Below, one piece after another: positions 27,609 to 35,718 of a stretch of 64,000 nt of DNA (positions are counted from its first letter, which is position 1; every line of letters starts with the position of its first letter). The notes beneath the pieces were generated by a model. It was given only the letters and a program-made list of their open reading frames with translations. It made no database searches and was not told the origin of the DNA. A program made the translations under genes and the position numbers. The DNA lies in contig NZ_JAIUJS010000003.1 in the NCBI RefSeq assembly GCF_020166345.1, positions 310,001 through 374,000 on the forward strand, written 5' to 3'. Source of the stretch: Winogradskyella vincentii (lineage in GTDB: Bacteria; Bacteroidota; Bacteroidia; Flavobacteriales; Flavobacteriaceae).

Positions 27609-29072
27609 TTACTTTACTACTGTTATTGAGCCTTTTTTAGTTTCATCATTTTCCGTTGTAATGATGTAGTAGAAAACTTTATTAATGCTAGTTAAATTCA
27701 AGTTTGTTTGTGGCCAATTGTTTTGATAATCAGTTGTTTGAAATACCACAACACCACGATTATCCATTATCATTACATCTGTATTTGTACCACTAACATA
27801 CTTTTGAGGTATTACCCAAGTATCATTAATGCCATCTCCATTAGGGCTAATTACATTAGGTAATTTTTCTACATCTGGAAATGGGTCTAGAGCCTCTTCA
27901 ATTGTAAATTCATAAGCTTTTGAACTGTTGCATCCTGAAGTTTCTGTAATCACAACTTTATAATCACCAAAACTTGAAGCCTCTATGGTATCTGAAGTTT
28001 CACTCGAAATAAGTTGATTCTGAAAGTACCACTGAAATTCTGGTGCCAATGCATCTGTGGTTACTATTACAGTAATAGACTCTCCGTCTTCAATACTGTT
28101 AACTTCGTCTACATTAATTTCACTATTAAATAATTCACTGACTAATTCAATAGTTCCAGAAGCAGAACAATCTCCAAGATCTACTTGTACTGAGAATGAG
28201 CCAGATTCATTAGTTTGCAATTGCTGTTCAGTTGCATCAGGAATTATTTCACCGTTTTTATACCATTGATAGCTAATACCACCAATTGTACTTAATGTTG
28301 TATTTCCTTGTTCAGGACAATATGGATTTCCTAAACTAGAGGCAATCGTAGCATCAGCTTCTCCAGAAGAAGCTTCTGTAATTGTTACTCTGTTGGAAAA
28401 TGAGTTTGAAGTACATGTTCCATAATTGGTTTCAACGAAATAAGTACCTTCTGTACTAACAGATAGAGTAGGGCCTTCAGCTATAAATTCAGATGTAGTA
28501 GGGCTTGTTTCTCTAAACCAATTAAATGTCAATGATGGATAGTTTAATGGAGAATCATTATTACCGTTACCTGGGTTATCTATTGTTAATAAATAACTTC
28601 CACCAGTACAATACGCACCAGTAGAAACTAGATTATTAATGGTAAATGGAGAATCTTGTAATTTAAAATATGCCGCGAAATTTGTTGAACCAGAACTATT
28701 TGAGGCCGGAGCACTACTTTTTACTCTTAATCTATAATTTTCACCAGCCGTAGTTTCTGGCATTGAAAATTCTAGTGTAGCAGGTGATGTCGTAAACTCA
28801 CCTAGTTGTGAAGTATATATAATGGTTGAATCTGAAAAATCACCGTCTGGATCTGACATCTCAATACTGAACTGGTTTGATGATTCTAATGCACTTTCTG
28901 GTGAAAACACAAAGGACAAACTATAGGTATTAAAAGAATCACTTGCACAAGCTTGAGTAAACCCTAAGTTTGGTGTACCTAAAACGACTTGAGCCTTTGC
29001 TTGCTCTTGAAAAGTTGAAATGAGCAAACAAAGACTAAGAATAAATTTATTCAGGTTTGTTGGGGTTAACAT
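27609..29072 (-). CDS. Secreted surface protein with T9SS type B sorting domain
   Basis: The frame extends to a TTG at 29120, but the ATG at 29072 gives a standard signal peptide (LNKFILSLCLLISTFQEQAKAQ in part) and is preferred, so the product is 487 residues. The body has Ig-like and PKD-like beta domains with paired cysteines (VETNYGTCTSNSF, SFSVQVDLGDCSASG, GDYKVVITETSGCNSS). The last 85 residues (LPNVISPNGDGINDTW, MIMDNRGVVVFQT, FYYIITTENDE) are a gliding-motility-associated type B sorting domain, so it is a T9SS cargo. It lies between the beta-helix gene and the SprF-coiled-coil gene in one operon. Role in adhesion is inferred. Confidence 0.85.
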   Translation of the reverse strand: MLTPTNLNKFILSLCLLISTFQEQAKAQVVLGTPNLGFTQACASDSFNTYSLSFVFSPESALESSNQFSIEMSDPDGDFSDSTIIYTSQLGEFTTSPATLEFSMPETTAGENYRLRVKSSAPASNSSGSTNFAAYFKLQDSPFTINNLVSTGAYCTGGSYLLTIDNPGNGNNDSPLNYPSLTFNWFRETSPTTSEFIAEGPTLSVSTEGTYFVETNYGTCTSNSFSNRVTITEASSGEADATIASSLGNPYCPEQGNTTLSTIGGISYQWYKNGEIIPDATEQQLQTNESGSFSVQVDLGDCSASGTIELVSELFNSEINVDEVNSIEDGESITVIVTTDALAPEFQWYFQNQLISSETSDTIEASSFGDYKVVITETSGCNSSKAYEFTIEEALDPFPDVEKLPNVISPNGDGINDTWVIPQKYVSGTNTDVMIMDNRGVVVFQTTDYQNNWPQTNLNLTSINKVFYYIITTENDETKKGSITVVK

Positions 29073-29127
29073 AAGTAGGACTGTAATTTTTTCTATAAGC
29101 AATAGGTTTGTTTGGGGCAATTACTTT

Positions 29128-30453
29128 TTAATCATCATCATCATCATCATCATCAAAGTAATCGTTAGATGCAATAATTCTGTTGATTCTTAATCTAAAA
29201 TCTGGATATTTTTTATGGCTCGCACCGATAAAAGTTTCTGAATCTGGACCTTTTGAATATACGTTGTTAAATGCTCTACTACCGTACCAACTCTCTAAGT
29301 CGTCGTTGTTGGTGTATCCTTTTCTAAAGATATTACCGTTACAGTTGTTAAAATAAGTTCTAACAAACTCAATTTTGCTTAGGTTGGTATCATTCATTTT
29401 AATTTTATCATCTAGTACTACTGCTGGATTAAATCCAGATATAACGCTTCTGTCACTCACAAACGAAGCATCATTGCCAATATAAATTGCTTCTTGTACT
29501 AAACCAACTTCAATATCTGATTCTAAATCGTTAGATACATTTACTAACGTTAAATTCTCTGCGTTTACATTTGTGTATTCTTTTGTTGGATCTGCATCTT
29601 CCTTAAAGTCGTATGAAGAAATATATAGTGCTCTAGAACCATCAGGACTTGACACGTAAGGAGATCTTACAGCCAAAGAATTAACCAAGTTGCATTGAGC
29701 GCCATAATTGAATTTATAGTCGTTTTGATTAGAACGGAATGAAACCATTTTAACCAATATTAAATTACCACCTAATAGATTAAAGGAATTTCCTTCACAA
29801 TAACTTACCATTACATTATACAATGTAGTGTCACTACCAACACCTGCAAGTGTTAATCCGCTTAGATTTCCGTGTTGTTTTGTTCTTTTACCGGCAAATT
29901 CAATTCTTACATATTTTAATATTCCAGAATTACTCTCGGAATCCTCGCCACCATAAACAATATCCATAAAAGAAGAAGGTTTAAGACCGTAGTTTACTGA
30001 AGACTCATTACCATATGCATTTAAGGGAGCATCACCTAAAACAAAAATTCCGCCCCAATCTCCTGGTTTCTTTACACTTCTGTTTGAAGTAAAAATAATT
30101 GGATCTGTTTGCTTTCCTTCTGCTAATATTTTTGAACCTTTACTAATTATAAGAGTACCTTTAGTTTTAAAATCACCTAAGATCACTGTGCCTGGTTCTA
30201 TGCTTAGTGTTGCATTATCAGTTACAAATACATCACCAACTAAAAGATAGGTATTACGTTTTGTTAATTTAGTGTCAATAGTAATCCTACCACTTAATAT
30301 TTGTGTAGGTTCCTCATATTCAATTTTACTTGGTTGAAACTCTGTCCAAGTATCCAGCCAATTATCGTAGCCAATAATTCCTTTTTCTTGTTGAGCAAAA
30401 CAATTGCCAATTAATAGAAAAGCGACAAGCGTAGTAAATGTAATTTTTCTCAT
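29128..30453 (-). CDS. Secreted beta-helix surface protein with poly-aspartate tail
   Basis: The 441-residue protein has a signal peptide (about 1-20, CFAQ). It is rich in short beta rungs such as LLVGDVFVTDNATLSIEPGTVILG, WGGIFVLGDAPLNAYG and LKYVRIEFAGK, the pattern of a right-handed parallel beta-helix. Similar proteins are frequent, and unassigned, in Bacteroidota. The C-terminus is YF followed by eight Asp, encoded by eight GAT codons in a row (ATC on the plus strand, 29131-29154). No T9SS sorting domain is visible, so how it stays with the cell is unclear. It is the first gene of the surface operon and has a good promoter. Confidence 0.75.
   Translation of the reverse strand: MRKITFTTLVAFLLIGNCFAQQEKGIIGYDNWLDTWTEFQPSKIEYEEPTQILSGRITIDTKLTKRNTYLLVGDVFVTDNATLSIEPGTVILGDFKTKGTLIISKGSKILAEGKQTDPIIFTSNRSVKKPGDWGGIFVLGDAPLNAYGNESSVNYGLKPSSFMDIVYGGEDSESNSGILKYVRIEFAGKRTKQHGNLSGLTLAGVGSDTTLYNVMVSYCEGNSFNLLGGNLILVKMVSFRSNQNDYKFNYGAQCNLVNSLAVRSPYVSSPDGSRALYISSYDFKEDADPTKEYTNVNAENLTLVNVSNDLESDIEVGLVQEAIYIGNDASFVSDRSVISGFNPAVVLDDKIKMNDTNLSKIEFVRTYFNNCNGNIFRKGYTNNDDLESWYGSRAFNNVYSKGPDSETFIGASHKKYPDFRLRINRIIASNDYFDDDDDDDD
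29131..29154. repeat. Trinucleotide microsatellite (ATC)8
   Basis: Eight uninterrupted ATC triplets on the plus strand encode the eight terminal Asp residues just before the stop of the beta-helix protein. A triplet repeat can change tail length without shifting the frame. Confidence 0.95.
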
Positions 30454-30502
30454 AGTAGTTCAGTTCAGTTATTAAAATTTGGCGGCTTCTTTAATAATTA
30501 AC

Positions 30503-30533
30503 CAAACTTATGAATAAAGCCTACGAAATACAA
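30503..30533 (-). promoter_or_regulatory. Promoter of the surface-protein operon
   Basis: On the minus strand, TTG (30533-30531), 20 bases, then TAAGTTTG (30510-30503), a perfect TAnnTTTG. Transcription would start about 43 bases before the ATG. Just upstream of the -33 box is ATTTCATCGAT (30549-30539), and a related ATTTCGTAGG begins 20 bases further on. These two half-sites about two helical turns apart could bind an activator. Confidence 0.7.
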
Positions 30534-30653
30534 AAAATATCGATGAAATACACTATATTATATTGTTTTGTTTTCTTTTCTTACATAAAAACAATAAAAC
30601 CATAAAAATGGTTCAAAATTGAGGAATTTTTACAGCTTTTATAGAACGCAAGA

Positions 30654-30686
30654 ATAAAAAAAACCTCGACAATTTTGCCGAGGTTT
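30654..30686 (-). terminator. Terminator of the 30.7-31.2 kb gene
   Basis: AAACCTCG pairs with CGAGGTTT across a 10-base interior. On the minus strand the stem is followed by a run of eight T. It lies about 35 bases after the stop of the small secreted protein gene. Confidence 0.85.
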
Positions 30687-30720
30687 AATTACTAACTAAA
30701 TAAAAATCAAAATAAAAAAA

Positions 30721-31182
30721 CTAATTTGTTTTAAAATCGTCGTATGTATGAAGTGATTTCAAGGTCTCTTCATAGAATAATATTGCTGCAATAAGATCTG
30801 ATGTGTCAGAATAAGGTAGAATTTTCTTTTGAAATTCTATTGTACTTTCAAAATACTCACCAGAAGCTTCAATATTTTCTTCTAATGCCTTCTTATTTTC
30901 TTTCGTTTCTGGAATACCTAATGATTCCATTGTTACGCCAGGTTTTGTAGCAAAGGCTATATTTGGCAAAATATTTACTATTACCTCAATTCTTTCAATA
31001 TATAATACCAATAATTCACCTTTAGGCATATTATCTAAATCAGCTCGACTATGGTATTTTGAGATACTTGTTTTGCCAGCGATAATACTTTGAGATTTCT
31101 TATCTTTTTTCTGAGCAAAACTCATACTTATCATAAGTAAAAAAATAGCACTAAAAAGTGTAATTTTAGTTTTCATGTTCAT
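30721..31182 (-). CDS. Small secreted protein of unknown function
   Basis: The frame opens further at a TTG at 31236, but that TTG is the -33 element of the promoter, so translation must begin at the ATG at 31182 or 31176. The product is then about 153 residues with a signal peptide (KITLFSAIFLLMISMSFAQ). The mature part is helical with no recognised motif and no cysteine. It is a monocistronic unit with a perfect promoter and a strong terminator, which suggests good expression. Confidence 0.7.
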   Translation of the reverse strand: MNMKTKITLFSAIFLLMISMSFAQKKDKKSQSIIAGKTSISKYHSRADLDNMPKGELLVLYIERIEVIVNILPNIAFATKPGVTMESLGIPETKENKKALEENIEASGEYFESTIEFQKKILPYSDTSDLIAAILFYEETLKSLHTYDDFKTN

Positions 31183-31206
31183 GGGTTTGATTTGGACTTT
31201 CTGAAG

Positions 31207-31236
31207 CAAATCTATATAAATATTCCATAAAAACAA
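31207..31236 (-). promoter_or_regulatory. Promoter of the small secreted protein gene
   Basis: On the minus strand, TTG (31236-31234), 19 bases, then TAGATTTG (31214-31207), a textbook Bacteroidota promoter. TAGATTTG and the next 11 bases are identical to the promoter at 14874-14856. Confidence 0.8.
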
Positions 31237-31580
31237 GAAAATTTAACTATATTTTTTAACACTTTAAATGCATATATCTTAGATAAACTGCACTATTGCT
31301 GGATTAAAAGCATATTTAATCGATGAAATACTTTTTGTTTTTGGAGTGATTATTAGTGTCTATTTTTAATATTTTGATGAAAATAATCACTTAAATAATT
31401 GAATAAAGGATTTAAATACAACATTGTATTTTGCCTATTTTAAATGCTAGATTTTGTGCTTTTTAACGATAGAAAATGCTACTTTTTACATTTCAACGTA
31501 AAAATTTGACATTTATATGATTTTTAGGGAGTTATGAAATTAATCAATGAATTTTGGGCTGAACCCCAAATTCGAAGTAA
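31237..31580. other. Gene-free AT-rich interval of 344 bases
   Basis: No frame of useful length is seen. ATCGATGAAATAC at 31319-31331 repeats a 13-base string found at 30539-30551. A hairpin (AATTTTGGG with CCCCAAATT, one mismatch, loop CTGAA, 31550-31572) lies about 9 bases before the next start codon. No clear TAnnTTTG box was found for the plus-strand gene. Confidence 0.5.
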
Positions 31581-32177
31581 ATGAGAAGATTAACCAGCCT
31601 ATTGTGTATTTTCTTTTGTCTTTCAGCAATAAAGCCTGCCTATACTCAAGACATTTCAGACTTATCAGATTATCAAGAGCGTCATCCAATTTATGACTAT
31701 AATGACCTTCAATTAAAAAATACTGATACCATTCCAGACTTTAATTCAAAAGATGATAAACTTAAAGTCACAGGTACCATATACTTAAGTGATGGTGTTA
31801 CGCCTGCAAAGGATGTGATTCTATTTATTGAACAACCTGATGAAAATGGTAATTTTGATTTACGTGAGGATAATGAAAAGCGATATGTACATCATAGAGC
31901 TTGGGTAAAGACAGATGGTGATGGTAAATATACATTCTACACTTTTGTACCAGGTAATGATAGACGCTACAATCAGTTACAACAGATTTTCCCTGTTATA
32001 AAGGAGCCATCTAAAACTGAATATGAAATAGATACGTTTTTATTTGAAGATGATCCATTATTGTCTAAAAGATGTAGAAAAAAAATAACAAAAAAATCGC
32101 ATTTATCTAGAATACTCAACCCTAAGAAGGAAGATGGTATTTTAGTAGCGGAAAGAAATATAATTTTAAACCCTTAA
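31581..32177 (+). CDS. Intradiol-dioxygenase-like secreted protein, probably not catalytic
   Basis: The 198-residue protein has a signal peptide (about 1-22) and an intradiol-dioxygenase-like beta-sandwich: VTGTIYLSDGVTPAKDVILFIEQPDENGNF, then RAWVKTDGDGKYTFYTFVPG, then IKEPSKTEYEIDTFLFEDDPLL. The family binds Fe(III) with two Tyr and a His-x-His pair and cleaves catechols. In related Bacteroidota proteins the segment before IKEP reads H-x-H-P; here it is Gln135-Ile136-Phe137-Pro138, so both His ligands are missing. The protein may have become a binding protein. It stands alone, followed by a terminator shared with a convergent transporter. Confidence 0.7.
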   Translation: MRRLTSLLCIFFCLSAIKPAYTQDISDLSDYQERHPIYDYNDLQLKNTDTIPDFNSKDDKLKVTGTIYLSDGVTPAKDVILFIEQPDENGNFDLREDNEKRYVHHRAWVKTDGDGKYTFYTFVPGNDRRYNQLQQIFPVIKEPSKTEYEIDTFLFEDDPLLSKRCRKKITKKSHLSRILNPKKEDGILVAERNIILNP

Positions 32178-32214
32178 TTCTAAGTCTGCATAAATTAGTG
32201 CCTAAACCATGTTG

Positions 32215-32254
32215 TAAAAAAGTCGTAATTATTAAGTGATTGCGACTTTTTTTC
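32215..32254. terminator. Bidirectional terminator between convergent genes
   Basis: AAAAGTCG(T)AAT pairs with ATT(G)CGACTTTT. The stem is flanked by A on the left and T on the right, so it can work in both directions for the dioxygenase-like gene and the convergent transporter. Confidence 0.8.
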
Positions 32255-32270
32255 TTTATCTATAATACCA

Positions 32271-34463
32271 TTAAGCTAAGATACTTTCATGTCCAGAATC
32301 CTTAACAAATAAGCACGAACTACTTGTTTTAGTAGTCATTTCTTTAATGAACTCAAATTTTAAATTTGGTTCCATTCCAAAAATATTAAGGTCTGCCGAT
32401 GGTGCTACGGTTACAACATCACTGAATTTGCCAATATGGATTTCAGTTAGCGTATTAGGAAGTCTGGCCAGATTAATTAATTTATCGAGAAATTCAGTTG
32501 CTTCTGCTTCATCTTCCTTATTTTCTAATACAGTTATTAGTCGTATTTGAGCGGTCCAATTCATCTTAAGTTTGTATGCAATCAATATCGATAAATCTAG
32601 ATTTCCAATGTCCCAACCTAATTCCCAATTTCCTCTGCGATCACTTACCCACACATTAATCACATTACGTTGTCCTAAAAGGCCGGTTTTATGCAAAGAA
32701 AACAGCAATATGCCTATTTCTAATCGGATAGACTCATTCATTACAGGGCGTAATTCATTCTCATAATCATCATGGTCTTGGAGATTTAAGAATAATATAT
32801 TTGGCCTAAAAAACGCACCTTGTAAGGCTTGGCTTCCATAATTAATCCCATTAGCAAATTCGTTAGTATGAATAACAGTAGAGGAGGAGAAGACTCCTTT
32901 TTGCCTAAATGAGGCAGAAATATCATCTAGTTTTAGGGCAAGAGAGCTATGTTCCGTAAATGGTTCTATACCCAAAAGTTTTATTGAACCTTTTGGTTTG
33001 GCAATATTTCTCAAAAACTCAAATGTTCCTTTTAAACCGTTTACATCTCTAACGGGAACCATTAAATTGGCTTTCCACGCACGCTGTTGCATCTTTTTCA
33101 TACCCCAAGTATGCTTTGCAGCCCACTCAGCAAAGGATACAAATAAGCCAGAACGTACATCCTCAAAAGGAGTTTCTAAATTTTGCCTGGACAAATACCA
33201 ATAAACCGTGAGAACAATCATAATTGAGATTAAGCTTACAGTAGGATTAATAATAAACATGGCAAATATGGAAGAAATTAATCCTAGCCATGGTACCCAG
33301 CGCTTAATTTTAAAAATAGGCCTATAGCTAATTAACCCAAGATTTTGTTCAATAATGACAACAATATTTATCATCGCGTAAGTAATGAGAAAGAAAAGAG
33401 TTACCAATGGAGCAACAGCATTAAGATTACGTAACAATAATGTTAAGAAAATCAGTATTCCTGTTACCAACATGGCATTTCTTGGCTGACCAGTTTTACT
33501 TTGACCTGCTAATAATTTTGAATAGGGTAAAACATTATGCTCGCCCATAGCAAATAAAATTCGCGAAGAACCTACAATAGAAGCTAATGCAGATGAAAAT
33601 GTAGCACCTAAAATACCTGCTATAATTAATGGCCCGAAATATGCTTTTTCAACCATTATATAGTAATCACTAACCAGCTCTTGTTCTGTGGCACTTCTAC
33701 TAATCCAAAAGGCCAATAACATATAAATTACAAAGCTTACTGCAATAGCCCAAAGCGTACCGTTAGGGATACTCTTTTTAGGATCTTTCAATTCACCCGA
33801 CATATTTGCACCAGCCATTATGCCAGTTGCTGCGGGAAAGAATACCGCAAATACCATCCAAAAGGAACTACCACTAAATCCATTTTCCATAGAACCCTTA
33901 AAAGAACCCCAACTTAAAGCGTCGCTGACTGGTAAGGTCATTGAGCCTTCATAAGCCGCAACAACAATTGACACCAAGGATAAAATAATTATTCCCATTA
34001 TTATAAATTGGGTCTTTATTGCAAGATTGGCACTTATATAAGCAATTGTAAAGAGTACGCCAAATACAATTACATCAACTAAAAATGCATTATGATCAGG
34101 AAATATACCCAACCAACCCTCTCTAAAACCAAAAATGTACATGGTTACCGCTAAACCTTGAGACACGTATCTAGGTATTCCAAGACTTCCACCTACTTCA
34201 AGACCTAATGCTTGTGAAACTATTGCATATGCACCACCCGCACCAATCCGAATATTTGTAGTTATAGCAGACATTGATAAAGCTGTACATAGTGTTATTA
34301 AAAATGACATAATAATAATTAGCCATGCACCAAGTAAACCTGCATTACCGACAACCCAACCCAATCGCAGGTACATAATTACGCCAAGAATAGTAAGCAA
34401 TGTTGGTGTAAATACTCCACCAAATGTTCCGAATTTTTTTAAGGCTTTAGGTTGGTTTGCCAT
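32271..34463 (-). CDS. SLC12-type cation-chloride cotransporter-like permease
   Basis: The 730-residue protein begins KKFGTFGGVFTPTLLTILG followed by MYLRLGWVVGNAG, the opening signature of bacterial members of the SLC12 (Na-K-Cl cotransporter) family within the APC superfamily. About 12 membrane helices extend to about residue 430. The remaining 300 residues form a soluble cytoplasmic domain like the SLC12 C-terminal domain. Transport of K, Na or Cl or of amino acids is possible, and the substrate cannot be read from sequence. A paralogue lies at 51192-53378, and the two differ most in the C-terminal domain. Confidence 0.87.
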   Translation of the reverse strand: MANQPKALKKFGTFGGVFTPTLLTILGVIMYLRLGWVVGNAGLLGAWLIIIMSFLITLCTALSMSAITTNIRIGAGGAYAIVSQALGLEVGGSLGIPRYVSQGLAVTMYIFGFREGWLGIFPDHNAFLVDVIVFGVLFTIAYISANLAIKTQFIIMGIIILSLVSIVVAAYEGSMTLPVSDALSWGSFKGSMENGFSGSSFWMVFAVFFPAATGIMAGANMSGELKDPKKSIPNGTLWAIAVSFVIYMLLAFWISRSATEQELVSDYYIMVEKAYFGPLIIAGILGATFSSALASIVGSSRILFAMGEHNVLPYSKLLAGQSKTGQPRNAMLVTGILIFLTLLLRNLNAVAPLVTLFFLITYAMINIVVIIEQNLGLISYRPIFKIKRWVPWLGLISSIFAMFIINPTVSLISIMIVLTVYWYLSRQNLETPFEDVRSGLFVSFAEWAAKHTWGMKKMQQRAWKANLMVPVRDVNGLKGTFEFLRNIAKPKGSIKLLGIEPFTEHSSLALKLDDISASFRQKGVFSSSTVIHTNEFANGINYGSQALQGAFFRPNILFLNLQDHDDYENELRPVMNESIRLEIGILLFSLHKTGLLGQRNVINVWVSDRRGNWELGWDIGNLDLSILIAYKLKMNWTAQIRLITVLENKEDEAEATEFLDKLINLARLPNTLTEIHIGKFSDVVTVAPSADLNIFGMEPNLKFEFIKEMTTKTSSSCLFVKDSGHESILA

Positions 34464-34655
34464 GAAAGATTAAGTTAATAACATCAATGTAATAAATTCT
34501 TGTTTAATATAAATTATCACCTTCAGAATTATTTCAATTGTTATTCAATTATTAGATTCAAAAAAGGAATTTAATTATTTAAATATCAAGTATTTCAATA
34601 TTATTCATCAAACTTTTTGTAAATTTATATAGAACCAAAAAAACCCTCCTATAAA

Positions 34656-35708
34656 ATGAATACTTCGACAGTACAAGCATTTGGAACTGAATCACCAGAA
34701 GCAGATTTAAAACAATTACAAATTCAACGAAGAGATGTAACATCAAATGATGTTGCCATAGATATTCTTTATTGTGGTGTTTGTCATTCAGATTTACATT
34801 TTGCAAGAAATGACTGGGGAATGACACAATATCCAGTTGTTCCAGGACATGAAATTGTAGGGAGAGTTGTAGAGGTTGGTGATGGTGTTTCAAAATATAA
34901 AATTGATGACTTGGTAGCAGTAGGCTGTTTAGTAGATTCTTGTAGAACCTGTGATAATTGTAAAGCTGACTTAGAGCAGTATTGTCCTGAATGGGTTGGT
35001 ACCTATGGTGGTTTTGATAAACATCTACAAACCAATACACATGGAGGGTATTCTCAAAAAATTGTAGTTGACGAAGAATTTGTACTAAGCGTGCCTGATA
35101 ATTTAGACCAAGCCGGAATCGCTCCTGTACTTTGTGCTGGTATAACAACATGGTCACCTTTAAGATACTGGAATGTTGATAAAAATAGTAAGGTAGCAGT
35201 TGTTGGACTAGGTGGCTTAGGGCACATGGCTATTAAGTTAGCACATGCTCTTGGAGCTCATGTCACTTTGTTTTCTAGATCAACCAATAAAATAGATGAT
35301 GCTATGGCATTAGGTGCTGATGATGTAGTTATTTCAACAGATGAAACTCAAATGGAGAAGGTGATGGGTAAATTCGATTTAATTTTAGATACAGTCCCTT
35401 ATGAACATGACTTCAATCCATACATGGCAACTTTAGGCACAAATGGTACTTTGGTGGTGCTTGGATACTTAGGTCCTGTTGAATCTCCATTAGTGACAGT
35501 ACCAATGATTATGGGACGAAAAAATTTGGCAGGTTCTTTAATTGGAGGAATAGCTGAAACTCAGGAATTATTAGATTTCTGTGGCAAGCATAATATCACT
35601 TCTGATGTTGAAGTCATTAACATGCAAGACATTAATACGGCTTATGAAAGAATGCTTAAAAGTGATGTTAAATATCGCTTTGTTATCGATATGAAATCCC
35701 TAAGTTGA
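34656..35708 (+). CDS. Zinc-dependent NAD(P)-alcohol dehydrogenase
   Basis: The 350-residue medium-chain dehydrogenase has the catalytic-zinc motif YCGVCHSDLHF (about residues 38-48) and VPGHEIVGRVVEVG. The structural-zinc cysteines are in CRTCDNCKADLEQYC, and the nucleotide-binding GLGGLGHMAIKLA is near residue 183. It is most like the YahK/cinnamyl-alcohol-dehydrogenase group, broad-range NADPH aldehyde reductases. It acts in the cytoplasm and may detoxify aldehydes. It converges with the esterase gene, leaving a 10-base gap with no terminator. Confidence 0.92.
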   Translation: MNTSTVQAFGTESPEADLKQLQIQRRDVTSNDVAIDILYCGVCHSDLHFARNDWGMTQYPVVPGHEIVGRVVEVGDGVSKYKIDDLVAVGCLVDSCRTCDNCKADLEQYCPEWVGTYGGFDKHLQTNTHGGYSQKIVVDEEFVLSVPDNLDQAGIAPVLCAGITTWSPLRYWNVDKNSKVAVVGLGGLGHMAIKLAHALGAHVTLFSRSTNKIDDAMALGADDVVISTDETQMEKVMGKFDLILDTVPYEHDFNPYMATLGTNGTLVVLGYLGPVESPLVTVPMIMGRKNLAGSLIGGIAETQELLDFCGKHNITSDVEVINMQDINTAYERMLKSDVKYRFVIDMKSLS

Positions 35709-35718
35709 TTTTGTAAAT

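Noticed and set aside
29073-29120. TTG start for the T9SS cargo gene at 29120
   Set aside because: The downstream ATG at 29072 gives a normal signal peptide; the extension adds an atypical N-terminus.
31183-31236. TTG start of the small secreted protein at 31236
   Set aside because: The TTG is the -33 box of a perfect promoter, so it lies upstream of the transcription start.
34579-35157. Antisense frame of 192 codons opposite the alcohol dehydrogenase gene
   Set aside because: It is the mirror of a clear dehydrogenase with all zinc motifs. Its composition (many Leu, Gln, His, Tyr) is typical of shadow frames.
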